Below, piece after piece: positions 16,833-25,014 of a stretch of DNA of 64,000 bases. The notes under the pieces were generated by a model. It saw only the letters and a program-made list of their open reading frames with translations, was not told the DNA's origin and made no database searches. This stretch comes from Nocardioides antri (GTDB taxonomy: Bacteria > Actinomycetota > Actinomycetes > Propionibacteriales > Nocardioidaceae). Location: contig NZ_VUJW01000001.1 in NCBI RefSeq assembly GCF_008373765.1, positions 310,189 through 374,188 of the forward strand, written 5' to 3'. Position 1 is the first letter of the stretch, and each line of letters begins with the position of its first letter. Made by a program: the position numbers and the translations under genes.

Positions 16833-17477
16833 TCACTTGACGAGGTAGATCGTCGCGAACAGGCCGATCCAGACCACGTCGACGAAGTGCCAGTAGTAGG
16901 AGACGACGATCGCGCTGACCGCCTGCTCGTGGGTGAAGCGCTTGGCGAGGTAGGTCCGGCCGAGGACGAACAGGAACGCGATCAGACCGCCCGTCACGTG
17001 GATGCCGTGGAACCCGGTGGTCAGGTAGAACATCGTGCCGTAGCCGTCGTGCGGGATGGTGACGCCCTCGTGGATCAGCTCGGCGTACTCCAGCGCCTGG
17101 CCGCCGATGAAGATGGCGCCCATGATGTAGGTGAGGATGAACCACTCGCGCAGGCCCCAGCCGCTGACCTTGAGCATGGAGCCGGTGCGTCCCACCTGAC
17201 CGCGCTCGGCCGCGAACACGCCCAGCTGGCACGTAAAGGACGACAGCACCAGGATCGTGGTGTTGATCGACGCGAACGGCACGTTCAGCAGGGCGGTGTT
17301 CTCCGCCCACATGTCGGGGCTCACCGAGCGGATCGTGAAGTACGACGCGAACAGGGCCGCGAAGAACATCAGCTCGCTCGAGAGCCAGATGATGGTGCCG
17401 ACGGCGACCATGCTGGGTCGGTCGTGCTGGCCGTGCAGTCGCGAGGCCGGGAGAGATGCGGTTGCTGTGGTCGCCAC
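16833..17477 (-). CDS. ctaE: Cytochrome c oxidase subunit III (CtaE)
   Basis: A structural subunit of aa3 oxidase that stabilises subunit I. The 214-residue protein has five hydrophobic helices and family residues such as [17 protein letters not shown] and [10 protein letters not shown], with the C-terminal [12 protein letters not shown]. It heads the ctaE-qcrC-qcrA-qcrB operon, apart from ctaC-D-F as in other actinobacteria. The GTG at 17477 is preceded by CATAAT at six nucleotides, one mismatch from the ideal -10, so the operon mRNA is probably leaderless. Confidence 0.95.
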   Translation of the reverse strand: MATTATASLPASRLHGQHDRPSMVAVGTIIWLSSELMFFAALFASYFTIRSVSPDMWAENTALLNVPFASINTTILVLSSFTCQLGVFAAERGQVGRTGSMLKVSGWGLREWFILTYIMGAIFIGGQALEYAELIHEGVTIPHDGYGTMFYLTTGFHGIHVTGGLIAFLFVLGRTYLAKRFTHEQAVSAIVVSYYWHFVDVVWIGLFATIYLVK

Positions 17478-17483
17478 GGGGTC

Positions 17484-17489
17484 ATTATG
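17484..17489 (-). promoter_or_regulatory. Leaderless -10 box (CATAAT) of ctaE-qcrCAB
   Basis: CATAAT on the minus strand ends six nucleotides before the GTG at 17477. It is the closest match to TATAAT in the window, fitting a strongly expressed respiratory operon. Confidence 0.65.
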
Positions 17490-17550
17490 TCGATACCGGA
17501 CCCCGACGTCTCCCCGACCCCCTGGAATCGGACGGCCCCCCGCGAGGACG

Positions 17551-17556
17551 TACCGT
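17551..17556 (+). promoter_or_regulatory. Leaderless -10 box (TACCGT) of ctaG
   Basis: TACCGT ends six nucleotides before the GTG at 17563 and selects that start within a frame that stays open for a further 300 nt upstream. Confidence 0.6.
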
Positions 17557-17562
17557 CAGTAC

Positions 17563-18435
17563 GTGGATCCGCTCTCCTGGGCGACGCTCGTGACCGAGTG
17601 GACGCTCGCCCCGCTGCCCCTGGTGGTGACGGTGTGGTCGGTCGGGCTCTACGCCCTCGGCGTGCTAGTCCTGGCCAAGCGCGGGGACCGGTGGCCGGTC
17701 GGGCGGTCGATCGCGTGGGGCGTCGGGATGCTCGCGTTCTACCTGGCGACCTCCTCGGGCCTCGCCGCCTACGACACCGTGCTGCTGAGCGTCCACATGG
17801 CGCAGCACATGGTGCTGTCGATGATCGTGCCGCTGTCCCTTGCGCTGGGCGCGCCGGTGACCCTGGCGCTCCGGACCCTGCCGAAGCGCCCCCGCGGCTG
17901 GCTGCTCGCGGTGCTCCACTCGCGGGTGGCGAAGGTGCTGTCCTTCCCGCCGCTCACGTTCCTGCTCTACGTGATCTCGCCCTGGGCCCTCTACTTCACC
18001 AGCTGGTACGACGCCTCCCTGTCGAACGCCTACGTCCACGAGATGATGCACGTCCACCTGGTGGCGGTCGGCGCCCTCTTCTTCTGGCCGATCGTCGGGG
18101 TCGACCCGCTCCCTGGGCGGGTCGCCCACCCGTTCCGGGTGCTGCTCACCGTGCTCACGCTGCCGTTCCACGCCTTCCTCGGGGTCACGATCATGGGTCA
18201 GAGCGCGCTCATCGGCGGCGACCACTACCCCGCCCTCCACGACGGCCCGATGGGCGCCTGGCTGCCCGACCCCCGAGCCGACCAGGAGCTGGCCGGCGGG
18301 ATCCTGTGGGGTGCCGGGGACCTGGTCGGCATCGTCTTCTTCGTCGTTCTCTTCGTCCAGTGGGTGCGGGCCTCGATGAAGGAGGCCGAGCGCGAGGACA
18401 GACGCCTCGACCGGCTGGAAGCGCGCTCCGAGTAA
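17563..18435 (+). CDS. ctaG: Cytochrome c oxidase assembly protein, CtaG family
   Basis: A 290-residue polytopic membrane protein of the caa3-type CtaG family, thought to assist oxidase maturation, probably copper delivery. About seven hydrophobic helices are visible. Conserved histidines occur in LSVHMAQHMVLSM, HEMMHVHLV and GGDHYP, plausible metal ligands. A hydrophilic acidic tail follows residue 265. GTG at 17563 is selected by the TACCGT box. It is divergent from ctaE with about 85 bp between starts, so the two oxidase-related units can be co-regulated. The TAA stop is itself part of the -10 box of the next gene. Confidence 0.85.
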   Translation: MDPLSWATLVTEWTLAPLPLVVTVWSVGLYALGVLVLAKRGDRWPVGRSIAWGVGMLAFYLATSSGLAAYDTVLLSVHMAQHMVLSMIVPLSLALGAPVTLALRTLPKRPRGWLLAVLHSRVAKVLSFPPLTFLLYVISPWALYFTSWYDASLSNAYVHEMMHVHLVAVGALFFWPIVGVDPLPGRVAHPFRVLLTVLTLPFHAFLGVTIMGQSALIGGDHYPALHDGPMGAWLPDPRADQELAGGILWGAGDLVGIVFFVVLFVQWVRASMKEAEREDRRLDRLEARSE

Positions 18436-18438
18436 CAT
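18433..18438 (+). promoter_or_regulatory. Leaderless -10 box (TAACAT) of the receiver-like gene and trpD
   Basis: TAACAT starts with the stop codon of ctaG (18433-18435) and lies seven nucleotides before the GTG at 18446. Confidence 0.55.
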
Positions 18439-18445
18439 CCCGCAC

Positions 18446-18847
18446 GTGACGGACTCCCAGGCACTCAAGGTCCTCGTCTACAGCGACGACGTGCACACGC
18501 GCGAGCAGGTCATCCTGGCGCTGGGGCGCCGCCCCCACCCGGACCTGCCCGAGGTGGAGTACGTCGAGGTAGCGACCGAGCCCGTCGTGATCCAGAACAT
18601 GGACGCCGGCCACATCGACCTGGCGATCCTCGACGGCGAGGCGGTCCCGGCCGGCGGCATGGGCATCGCCAAGCAGCTCAAGGACGAGATCTACCAGTGC
18701 CCGCCGCTGCTGGTCCTGACCGGACGCCCGCAGGACGCCTGGCTCGCCACCTGGTCGCGCGCCGACGCCGCGGTACCGCACCCGATCGACCCGATCCAGC
18801 TCGCCGAGGCGGCCATCGCCCTGCTGCGCTCGCGCGTCCCCGCCTGA
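18446..18847 (+). CDS. Degenerate response-regulator receiver protein
   Basis: A 133-residue single-domain protein with the CheY-like pattern. An acidic pocket (YSDD, residues 12-15) follows the first strand, a possible phosphoacceptor Asp occurs in LAILDGEAV, and a Thr occurs in LVLTGRP. The conserved Lys before the last loop is replaced, since the sequence reads AAVPHPIDP. It has no output domain. It may be phosphorylation-independent or act by protein contact. Its TGA overlaps the trpD ATG by one base, so translation of trpD is coupled to it. I do not know a characterised homologue. Confidence 0.65.
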   Translation: MTDSQALKVLVYSDDVHTREQVILALGRRPHPDLPEVEYVEVATEPVVIQNMDAGHIDLAILDGEAVPAGGMGIAKQLKDEIYQCPPLLVLTGRPQDAWLATWSRADAAVPHPIDPIQLAEAAIALLRSRVPA

Positions 18848-19881
18848 TGGCGTCCGGTCACACCTGGCCGGAGGTCCTCAGCACGCTCGTCGCCGGCGGC
18901 GAGCTCACCTCCGCGCAGGTGGCGTGGGCCACGGGCGAGATCCTCGCCGGCGAGGCGACCGACGCCCAGATCGCCGGCTTCGCGGTCGCGCTGCGGGCCA
19001 AGGGTGAGACGGTTGCCGAGGTCACCGGCCTGGTCGACGCGATGTACGCCGCCGCGACGCCGATCTCGGTCCCCGGGCGGCTGCTCGACGTGGTCGGCAC
19101 CGGCGGTGACCGCTCGATGTCGGTCAACATCTCGACGATGGCGGCGATCGTGGCCGCCGGCGCTGGGGCGAAGGTGGTCAAGCACGGCAACGTGTCGGCG
19201 AGCTCACAGTCCGGCTCGGCCGACGTGCTCCGCGCCCTCGGGATCCGGCTCGACCTGACGGCGGAGCGGGTGGCGGCCGTCGCCGACGAGGCGGGCATCA
19301 CGTTCTGCTTCGCCAAGACGTTCCACCCGGCGCTCCGGTTCGCCGGCCCGGCGCGCAGCGAGCTCGGCATCGGCACCACGTTCAACATGCTCGGCCCGCT
19401 GACGAACCCCGCTCACGCCCAGGCGCGGGCCGTGGGCTGCGCCGACCCCCGGGTCGCGCCGATCATGGCGGGCGTCCTCGCGGCGCGGGGCATCGATGCC
19501 TGGGTCTTCCGCGGCGACGACGGCCTCGACGAGCTGACCACGACCACGACCTCGGCCGTGTGGGTCGCCCACGAGGGGAACGTCTCGACCACCTCGGTCG
19601 ACCCCGGCCTGCTCGGCCTGCCCCTCGTCGACAGGGACGCGCTGCGCGGCGGGGACGCCGAGCACAACGCGGGCGTCGTACGCCGGCTGCTGGCGGGGGA
19701 GACCGGGCCGGTCCGTGACGCCGTCGTCCTCAACGCCGGCGCCGCGCTCGCTGTGTACGACGCACCCGGCGCCGACGTGCAGGAGGCGCTCGCCGCCGGC
19801 ATGGCCCGCGCCGCCGAGGCGATCGACTCCGGCGCCGCCCGGGCGGCCCTGGACCGCTGGGTCGCCGCCGCCTCGTCCTGA
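18847..19881 (+). CDS. trpD: Anthranilate phosphoribosyltransferase
   Basis: Transfers the phosphoribosyl group of PRPP to anthranilate in tryptophan synthesis. The 344-residue protein has the PRPP/Mg motif [17 protein letters not shown] near residues 78-94, [17 protein letters not shown] near 108-124, and the [11 protein letters not shown] block near 180. No other trp gene lies nearby; the solitary position next to the cytochrome operon matches M. tuberculosis Rv2192c. The ATG at 18847 shares one base with the preceding stop; a frame extension upstream to 18697 is ignored for that reason. Confidence 0.95.
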   Translation: MASGHTWPEVLSTLVAGGELTSAQVAWATGEILAGEATDAQIAGFAVALRAKGETVAEVTGLVDAMYAAATPISVPGRLLDVVGTGGDRSMSVNISTMAAIVAAGAGAKVVKHGNVSASSQSGSADVLRALGIRLDLTAERVAAVADEAGITFCFAKTFHPALRFAGPARSELGIGTTFNMLGPLTNPAHAQARAVGCADPRVAPIMAGVLAARGIDAWVFRGDDGLDELTTTTTSAVWVAHEGNVSTTSVDPGLLGLPLVDRDALRGGDAEHNAGVVRRLLAGETGPVRDAVVLNAGAALAVYDAPGADVQEALAAGMARAAEAIDSGAARAALDRWVAAASS

Positions 19882-19894
19882 GGCCTGCTGCTGA

Positions 19895-19912
19895 CTAGTC
19901 CCAAGGGACTAG
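19895..19912. promoter_or_regulatory. Perfect TAGTC-N6-GACTA palindrome upstream of the secreted Ig-like gene
   Basis: CTAGTCCCAAGGGACTAG is an 18-bp perfect palindrome ending 123 nt before the GTG at 20036. A possible -10 box TACGGT lies at 19957-19962, 44 nt downstream. The same architecture occurs at 29054-29071 before the flp pilin gene, which suggests a shared LuxR/NarL-type regulator. Confidence 0.6.
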
Positions 19913-20035
19913 CAGGAGTGGCCTCCCGTCCGTCCCGGCGGGCAGCCGACTCCGCATACGGTCGCGGCGGGAGCAGACCCGAGGGACATGTGGCGTCTCC
20001 TCCCGGACGTGGGGACATCCATCGGAGGGAATCTC

Positions 20036-22306
20036 GTGACGACGCATCGACTGGTGCTGCCTGTTCTCGGAGCGGTGATCGGCAGCTCGCTGTCGGTGCT
20101 GGGGGTCGCGCCGTCCGCGCACGCCGCTCCGGACCCGACCACTGCGCTCGGTCTGCCAGCCGGCGTCACCGCGGTCACCACCGGCAGCGGGGTGGTGACG
20201 AACCGGCTGTTCAACGACTTCCCGTCTCAGGGCGCGGACTACTACGTGTTGTCCACCGGCCTCGCCGGCTCGGTCTTCCCCGCATCCCCGGACCCGGACG
20301 CGCAGCTGAGCACCGACCTCGGTGGCGACGGTGAACCGGACTCCTCGTCGATCACGCTGACCGTCGAGCCGTCAGCGGGCGTCCGCTGCCTGTTCGTGGA
20401 CTTCGCGCTCGGCACCGAGGAGCCGGTGCAGAAGTACACCGAGACCGTGCCGGGGGACCAGCTGACCGTCGTCAACGACGGCGTCGACTACGCGACGAAC
20501 GCCGGCCGCGGCTACTTCAACCAGGCCGCTTGGCCCGCGGAGCCGAAGCCGTACATGGTCAACGCTGTCAAGTACTGGCACCACCCCGGCGACCCGCTCG
20601 ACCCCGTCCCGGGCACGGCCGAGGAGCCGTGGCTGCCCGAGGCGACGGCGCTCAACAGCGTCACCACCCGCGACACCGCGCGGGTACCGCTCGACTTCGC
20701 CAACGGTGCGGAGACCGTCGAGATCGAGATCGCGGACGCCCTCAACGGCGACCTCGACTCGGTCGCGATGCTCGACGACGTCCGGCTCGGCTCGAGCTGC
20801 TCCGCCGGAACCGGCGTCGAGCCCAACCCCGTGCACGATGGCGGCGTGATCGCCGGGATCCGCGGCGTCGGCAATGCGCTGGTCTACGACCCGATCCCGT
20901 CGACCGACTCGATCGAGCGCTACGACGACCCCGGCAACGGCTGGCGATCCCCGTCCGGCGTCCCCGTCGAGCTGCGCTTCCGGTGGTACCGCACGAATTC
21001 CTTCTACGCGCTCAGCGGTGACATGACCAAGTGGGCGGCGATCCCAGACGCCGATCGCCAGGCCTACGTGCCGACGGCGGGGGACGAGGGCCACGTCCTC
21101 ATCGTGCTGGTGACCGGGGTCGTCGACGGGCGGCGCTACGAGACGTACCCGTCGACCGGCGAGTCGGCCAGGTGGTACGTCACGACGCCCATCGCCAACG
21201 GGACGTTCGTCGAGGGCGAGGCGCCCGTCATCACCGGCCCGTCCGACGGCAGTGCCGCTGCCGGTGACGTGCTCACCGCTCAGATCGGCCACACCGTCCC
21301 CCGGGAGGACACCTGGACGTGGCGGTGGTACGCCGACGGCTCGGCGATCTCCGGCGCGAGCGGTCAGTCCTTGACGCTGGCTGCCGGCCACGCGGGAAAG
21401 ACGATCACGGTCGTCGCGACCGCCAAGCGCCTGAACTTCGACGACAAGGCATGGACGAGCGCGCCGTACGGTCCCATCGAGCTGCAGACGTGGACGTCGA
21501 CGGGCACGCCGTCCATCGTCGTCGACGGCGTCGCGGAGTACGGCAAGACGCTCGCGGTCGACCCGGGGGTCTGGACACCGACGCCCGAGCGCTACAGCTA
21601 CCAGTGGCTGCGCAACGGCAGCGTGATCTCCGGCTCGAACTTCGCCAACTACACGATCCGCGCTGAGGACGTCGGCGCACGGATCTCGGTGGCCGTCACC
21701 GGCTCGAAGGCAGGCTTTGCTCCTGTCCCGAAGGAGAGCGCCGCGGTCGACATCCTCGGTGCGACGATGGCGGGCGCGACGCCGGTGGTGACGGGCACGC
21801 CCAAGGTCGGACAGCGGCTCAACGGCAGCGTGACCGACTGGGACCCCAACGGATCCTCTCTGACGTACTCGTGGTTCGCCGGCACCACGTTGCTCGAAGA
21901 GGGCTCCAGCTACCTGACCGTGCCGCCGAGTGCCGTCGGTCAGCCGATCGTCCTCAAGGTCACCGGTCGCCGGCCGGGCTACACGCCTCGGACTGTCGCG
22001 AGTGCGCCGACGGCCCCCGTGACGCCCGGCCAGCTCACCGTGGGCCAGCCCTTCATCTCCGGATACGCGAAGGTGGGTGAGACGCTGACGGTCTCGCCCG
22101 GCTACTGGGGCCCGGAGGGCGTCAAGCTCAGCTACCGGTGGAAGATCGGCACGAACCGCGTCACCGGGAGGAAGGGTGCACGGTCGACGTTCGTGATCCC
22201 CCGCGCTGCGCGAGGCAAGCGGATCACCGTCTCGGTGACCGGCAGCCTCCTGGGTTACGAGACCGTCAAGCGCACCAGCCCACCGACGGCGAGGGTGATC
22301 CGCTGA
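20036..22306 (+). CDS. Large secreted protein with tandem Ig-like repeats
   Basis: A 756-residue exported protein. A Sec signal peptide (about 1-31) ends near SAHAAPD. Residues 40-260 form a region with FALGTEEPVQKYTETVPGDQ that resembles choice-of-anchor L-type surface domains (tentative). From about 290 to the end there are four or five Ig-like repeats, each with a W followed by YxW or YQW and a GxxI/L turn (for example GVWTPTPERYSYQW, GYWGPEGVKLSYRW). No LPxTG or C-terminal membrane anchor is seen. GTG at 20036 follows the strong ribosome site CGGAGGGA. Probably a cell-surface or adhesive protein; ligand unknown. Confidence 0.8.
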   Translation: MTTHRLVLPVLGAVIGSSLSVLGVAPSAHAAPDPTTALGLPAGVTAVTTGSGVVTNRLFNDFPSQGADYYVLSTGLAGSVFPASPDPDAQLSTDLGGDGEPDSSSITLTVEPSAGVRCLFVDFALGTEEPVQKYTETVPGDQLTVVNDGVDYATNAGRGYFNQAAWPAEPKPYMVNAVKYWHHPGDPLDPVPGTAEEPWLPEATALNSVTTRDTARVPLDFANGAETVEIEIADALNGDLDSVAMLDDVRLGSSCSAGTGVEPNPVHDGGVIAGIRGVGNALVYDPIPSTDSIERYDDPGNGWRSPSGVPVELRFRWYRTNSFYALSGDMTKWAAIPDADRQAYVPTAGDEGHVLIVLVTGVVDGRRYETYPSTGESARWYVTTPIANGTFVEGEAPVITGPSDGSAAAGDVLTAQIGHTVPREDTWTWRWYADGSAISGASGQSLTLAAGHAGKTITVVATAKRLNFDDKAWTSAPYGPIELQTWTSTGTPSIVVDGVAEYGKTLAVDPGVWTPTPERYSYQWLRNGSVISGSNFANYTIRAEDVGARISVAVTGSKAGFAPVPKESAAVDILGATMAGATPVVTGTPKVGQRLNGSVTDWDPNGSSLTYSWFAGTTLLEEGSSYLTVPPSAVGQPIVLKVTGRRPGYTPRTVASAPTAPVTPGQLTVGQPFISGYAKVGETLTVSPGYWGPEGVKLSYRWKIGTNRVTGRKGARSTFVIPRAARGKRITVSVTGSLLGYETVKRTSPPTARVIR

Positions 22307-22328
22307 GGGCGGAGCCGGCGAGCCGCCG

Positions 22329-22607
22329 CTAGTCGAGACCGAGGGAGAACGCGGACTCGAGGTCGTGCCGCGAGTAGGCGCGGAAGGCGATGTGGGTCTC
22401 GGTGCCGACGACGCCGGGGACCTTGTTGAGCTGGTCCGCGACGACCGCCGCGACCTCGTCGTGCCGGCGGACCCGAACGAGCGCGATCAGGTCGATCTGA
22501 CCGGTCACGGAGTAGACCTCGCTGACGCCCTCGAGGGCAGCGATCCCCTCGGCGACCTCAGGGATCCGGGCGACGTCGGCCTTCACGAAGACGATGGCGG
22601 TGATCAT
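22329..22607 (-). CDS. Stand-alone Lrp/AsnC ligand-binding (RAM) domain protein
   Basis: A 92-residue protein consisting only of the small-molecule-binding domain of Lrp/AsnC regulators, without the DNA-binding helix-turn-helix. The pattern ITAIVFVKADVARIPEVAE and a GxxxxYSVTGQIDLIALV core match the family, which assembles into ring-like oligomers and binds amino acids or related ligands. Its ATG overlaps the stop of the DnaQ-UvrC gene by four bases. It also has its own TAACCT -10 box six nucleotides upstream, so it may be expressed both coupled and alone. The target of regulation is unknown. Confidence 0.85.
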   Translation of the reverse strand: MITAIVFVKADVARIPEVAEGIAALEGVSEVYSVTGQIDLIALVRVRRHDEVAAVVADQLNKVPGVVGTETHIAFRAYSRHDLESAFSLGLD

Positions 22608-24319
22608 GGGCCAAGGTTAGGGCGCCCCGCCCCACGGACGGGACAGGTCCACTCGCCATCGACCTCGACGAGCCGGACGCCGGGCAGCTCGAGCCAGCGC
22701 AGGATCCGCTCGGACTCCTCGGCGGTGGCCGCGGGGATCGGGCCGACGCTCGGCACGACGGTCTCGGCCGAGACCCGCAGCTGCTCGACGTAGGTCCGGG
22801 CGTCGACGTCCTTCGGGATGACGCCGGCGGCCGCGAGACGGCCGTGGCGGACCACGTGGACCTCCCAACGGACTCCGGTCCCTGAGCCTGTCGAAGGGTC
22901 CTCGCGGCGGGTGGCCACCACCTCCGGGCACCGGGTGAGCGACGTGAGCCGCTGGGTGCGGGCCGCGGCGCGCACGAACGACGCCAGCCGGTCGCGGTGG
23001 ACCCCGGCCTCCTCGAACCGCTCCTGCTCGGCGAGCGCGGCCATCTTTTCGTTGACGAGCTCGACGACGTCGTCGGGCTGGCGCAGCAGCGCGTCGCGCA
23101 GCTGCCGGACGACGGCCGCGTAGGTGCCCTGGTCGACGCTGCCGTCACAGGGCGAGAGACACCTGCCCAGCTCGGCCAGGACGCACGCGGCGCGGGACGG
23201 CCGGCGCCCGAAGCGGTCGGAGCACTGCCGGATCGGGAAGGTCTCGTGCAGGGCCGCCAGGCAGCTCTCCGCGGCGGACCGGGACGAGAACGGCCCGAGG
23301 TAGTCGGCGTCGTCGTCGAGGACCCGTTTGACGAGGGAGAGCCGCGGCCACGGCTCGCGGGTCAGCTTGAGGAACGTGACCTTCTCCGGGAACCGGGACC
23401 TCCGGTTGTAGCTCGGCTTGTGCTCGGCGATGAGCCGGAGCTCCCGGACCTCGGCCTCCAGCGGGGTGGCGCACTCGATCCCGGTGACCGACGAGGCCAG
23501 CTGGACCATCTCGCCCATCCGGGACCGGGTCTCGGAGGCGGTGAAGTAGGAGCGCACCCGCCGGCGCAGGTCCTTGGAGGTGCCGACGTAGAGCACCCGT
23601 GACTGCTCGTCGCAGAAGAGGTAGACGCCGGGGGCGTGGGGGAGCCGGTCGGCGAGGTGCCGCTTACGCCGTTGGGCGGCTGCGACCTTCGAGGAGTAGG
23701 TCTGGAGCTCCTCGAGGGTGTGGACCCCGACGCTCCCGAGCCGCTCGAGGAGGCCGTGCAGGACGTCGACCGTCGCCCGGGCGTCGGCCAGGGCGCGGTG
23801 GTTGGGCGTGGTGCCCGAGCGGAAGACCCGCGCGAGCGACGACAGCTTGTGGTTGGGCGCCTCGTCGCGGGTCACCACCCGGCGGGCGAGCTTGACGGTG
23901 TCGACCACCTCGAAGTCGGGCCACGGGAGGTCCTGCTCGCGAGCGAAGTGGCGCAGGAAGCCGACGTCGAAGCCGGCGTTGTGCGCGACCAGCACCGAGC
24001 CGCGGGCGAACTCCAGGAACGCTGGGAGCGCGGAGGTGATCGGCGGGGCGTCGGCGACCATGCCGTTGGTGATGCCGGTGAGCACCGCGATGAACGCCGG
24101 GATCGAGGTGTGCGGGTTGACCAGGGTCTGGAACTCGCCCATCACCTCGCCGCCGCGGACCTTGACGGCCCCGATCTCGGTGATCATGTCGCCGGCGCCC
24201 GGCGAGCCGCCGGTCGTCTCGAGGTCGACCACGCAGAACGTCACGTCCCGGAGCGGGCGGCCGAGCTCGTCGAAGCTCCGCTGCTCCTCCCAGCGGCTGC
24301 GGACGGGCGCGGTGGTCAT
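22604..24319 (-). CDS. DnaQ exonuclease - GIY-YIG/UvrC-like hybrid nuclease
   Basis: A 571-residue fusion. Residues 25-190 are a DEDDh exonuclease of the DNA polymerase III epsilon type, with D32/E34 in VVDLETTGG, AHNAGFDVGF near 105 and HRALADARATVD near 165. Residues about 215-300 form a GIY-YIG endonuclease (APGVYLFCD, VLYVGTSKDLRRR), and the rest resembles the UvrC N-terminal half including a UVR-like QERFEEAGVHRDRL. It corresponds to Rv2191 of M. tuberculosis; a repair role is likely. ATG at 24319 follows TAACGT by seven nucleotides; an upstream in-frame start at 24349 is not used. A widespread short palindromic repeat lies inside the coding region at 22876-22901. Confidence 0.9.
   Translation of the reverse strand: MTTAPVRSRWEEQRSFDELGRPLRDVTFCVVDLETTGGSPGAGDMITEIGAVKVRGGEVMGEFQTLVNPHTSIPAFIAVLTGITNGMVADAPPITSALPAFLEFARGSVLVAHNAGFDVGFLRHFAREQDLPWPDFEVVDTVKLARRVVTRDEAPNHKLSSLARVFRSGTTPNHRALADARATVDVLHGLLERLGSVGVHTLEELQTYSSKVAAAQRRKRHLADRLPHAPGVYLFCDEQSRVLYVGTSKDLRRRVRSYFTASETRSRMGEMVQLASSVTGIECATPLEAEVRELRLIAEHKPSYNRRSRFPEKVTFLKLTREPWPRLSLVKRVLDDDADYLGPFSSRSAAESCLAALHETFPIRQCSDRFGRRPSRAACVLAELGRCLSPCDGSVDQGTYAAVVRQLRDALLRQPDDVVELVNEKMAALAEQERFEEAGVHRDRLASFVRAAARTQRLTSLTRCPEVVATRREDPSTGSGTGVRWEVHVVRHGRLAAAGVIPKDVDARTYVEQLRVSAETVVPSVGPIPAATAEESERILRWLELPGVRLVEVDGEWTCPVRGAGRPNLGP
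22614..22619 (-). promoter_or_regulatory. Internal leaderless -10 box (TAACCT) for the Lrp-domain gene
   Basis: TAACCT on the minus strand ends six nucleotides before the ATG at 22607 and lies within the last codons of the upstream nuclease gene. Confidence 0.5.
22876..22901. repeat. REP-like CTTCGACAGGCTCAGGG element inside a coding region
   Basis: The core reads CCCTTCGACAGGCTCAGGG on the minus strand, flanked by GGACC-type bases. This is a widely distributed short imperfect palindrome of high-GC bacteria, usually intergenic. Here it is in frame in the DnaQ-UvrC hybrid and encodes a PSTGSGTG-like low-complexity loop near residues 473-482. Confidence 0.7.
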
Positions 24320-24326
24320 GTTCTGG

Positions 24327-24332
24327 ACGTTA
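24327..24332 (-). promoter_or_regulatory. Leaderless -10 box (TAACGT) of the DnaQ-UvrC gene
   Basis: TAACGT on the minus strand ends seven nucleotides before the ATG at 24319. The box TAGACT of the next, divergent gene is only 36 nt away on the other strand. Confidence 0.55.
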
Positions 24333-24368
24333 GGGCGCACCCCCGACACGACGCGGGAGGCTCGCTCC

Positions 24369-24374
24369 TAGACT
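24369..24374 (+). promoter_or_regulatory. Leaderless -10 box (TAGACT) of the 76-aa zinc-ribbon gene
   Basis: TAGACT precedes the GTG at 24382 by seven nucleotides, supporting that small gene as real. Confidence 0.55.
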
Positions 24375-24381
24375 CGCCGCC

Positions 24382-24612
24382 GTGATCGCACTCCCGGACT
24401 CCAGCCGGCGCTGGCGCTGCGGCGGCTGCGGAAACCTGACCCGGTTCGACGTGACCCGGAGCCGCCGTACGACGGAGTACTGGCACTTCGACCTCGCCGG
24501 TGACCACGCGGTCGACGACACCGTCGTCCTCGCGGAGACCGTGGAGTCAGTGCGCTGCCGCTGGTGCGGCCGGGACGACGCGATCGAGCTCGTCGACCGC
24601 ACCGACGCCTGA
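24382..24612 (+). CDS. Small zinc-ribbon protein, 76 aa
   Basis: A 76-residue protein with two CxxC knuckles, CGGCG near residue 13 and CRWCG near 58, separated by a charged segment. This is the layout of a zinc ribbon or treble-clef fold. The GTG start has the leaderless box TAGACT. Small proteins of this type are found beside the Rv2191/Rv2190c-like genes in several actinobacteria, as I recall, but none has an assigned function. It could bind nucleic acid or a partner protein; nothing more can be said. Confidence 0.7.
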   Translation: MIALPDSSRRWRCGGCGNLTRFDVTRSRRTTEYWHFDLAGDHAVDDTVVLAETVESVRCRWCGRDDAIELVDRTDA

Positions 24613-24652
24613 CGACGACCGTTGTGTCGGGGCCCCCTGTCACCGTCGGGCC

Positions 24653-24856
24653 ATGACGAAGATCGACTGTGACACCTGCCTGGTCCGAGGCCTGGCGTGC
24701 CACGACTGCGTGGTCACCGTGCTCCTCGGACCGCCGCCGGAGCTGACGATCGACGACGAGGAGCTGCGGGCGCTCGACGTCCTGGCCGACGAGGGACTGG
24801 TGCCGCGGCTGCGGCTCGTGCGCCCCGTCGACGGTCCGGAGGTCGAGTCCGCCTGA
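24653..24856 (+). CDS. Small CxxC-CxxC conserved protein, 67 aa
   Basis: A 67-residue protein starting MTKIDCDTCLVRGLACHDC. Four cysteines in two CxxC pairs near the N-terminus suggest one bound zinc or an Fe-S site, followed by a hydrophobic VVTVLLG strand and an acidic helix. The ATG at 24653 is used, since the upstream frame is compositionally poor. CACCGT lies six nucleotides upstream as a weak leaderless box. It ends just before the MtrA-like repeats of the cell-wall operon. The function is unknown; it looks conserved rather than random because its codon use and Cys spacing are regular. Confidence 0.65.
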   Translation: MTKIDCDTCLVRGLACHDCVVTVLLGPPPELTIDDEELRALDVLADEGLVPRLRLVRPVDGPEVESA

Positions 24857-24863
24857 CACGCAT

Positions 24864-24886
24864 GTGACTTGTGTGACAGTTGTGAC
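24864..24886 (+). promoter_or_regulatory. Three GTGAC direct repeats with 9-bp period, MtrA-like sites
   Basis: GTGAC occurs at 24864, 24873 and 24882, each separated by four bases. This fits the GTNAC-N4-GTNAC direct repeat described for MtrA, the response regulator that controls cell-wall hydrolase genes in actinobacteria. The array ends 41 nt upstream of the -35 box of the NlpC/P60 operon. Confidence 0.65.
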
Positions 24887-24927
24887 ACGAAGCGCTCGAT
24901 CTTGCTCACATCACGGCGAGCCGGGGT

Positions 24928-24956
24928 TTGGCGTGGCCTGGGAGGCGGTCTAGGCT
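24928..24956 (+). promoter_or_regulatory. Promoter of the riboswitch-NlpC/P60 operon
   Basis: TTGGCG (24928-24933) and TAGGCT (24951-24956) are separated by 17 bp, a good SigA-type promoter. Transcription would start near 24963, giving a leader of about 220 nt that contains the riboswitch. Confidence 0.7.
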
Positions 24957-25014
24957 GCTCGCTCAGGTGTCCGTGGAAGTGGATCGACCGATCCGCGCGG
25001 GCACCGCGTCGAGT

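Noticed and set aside
19895-19912. Intrinsic terminator of trpD
   Set aside because: The repeat is short (8-bp arms, two-base centre), has no T-run, and its half-site and spacing recur before flp; an operator is the better explanation, though both roles could coexist.
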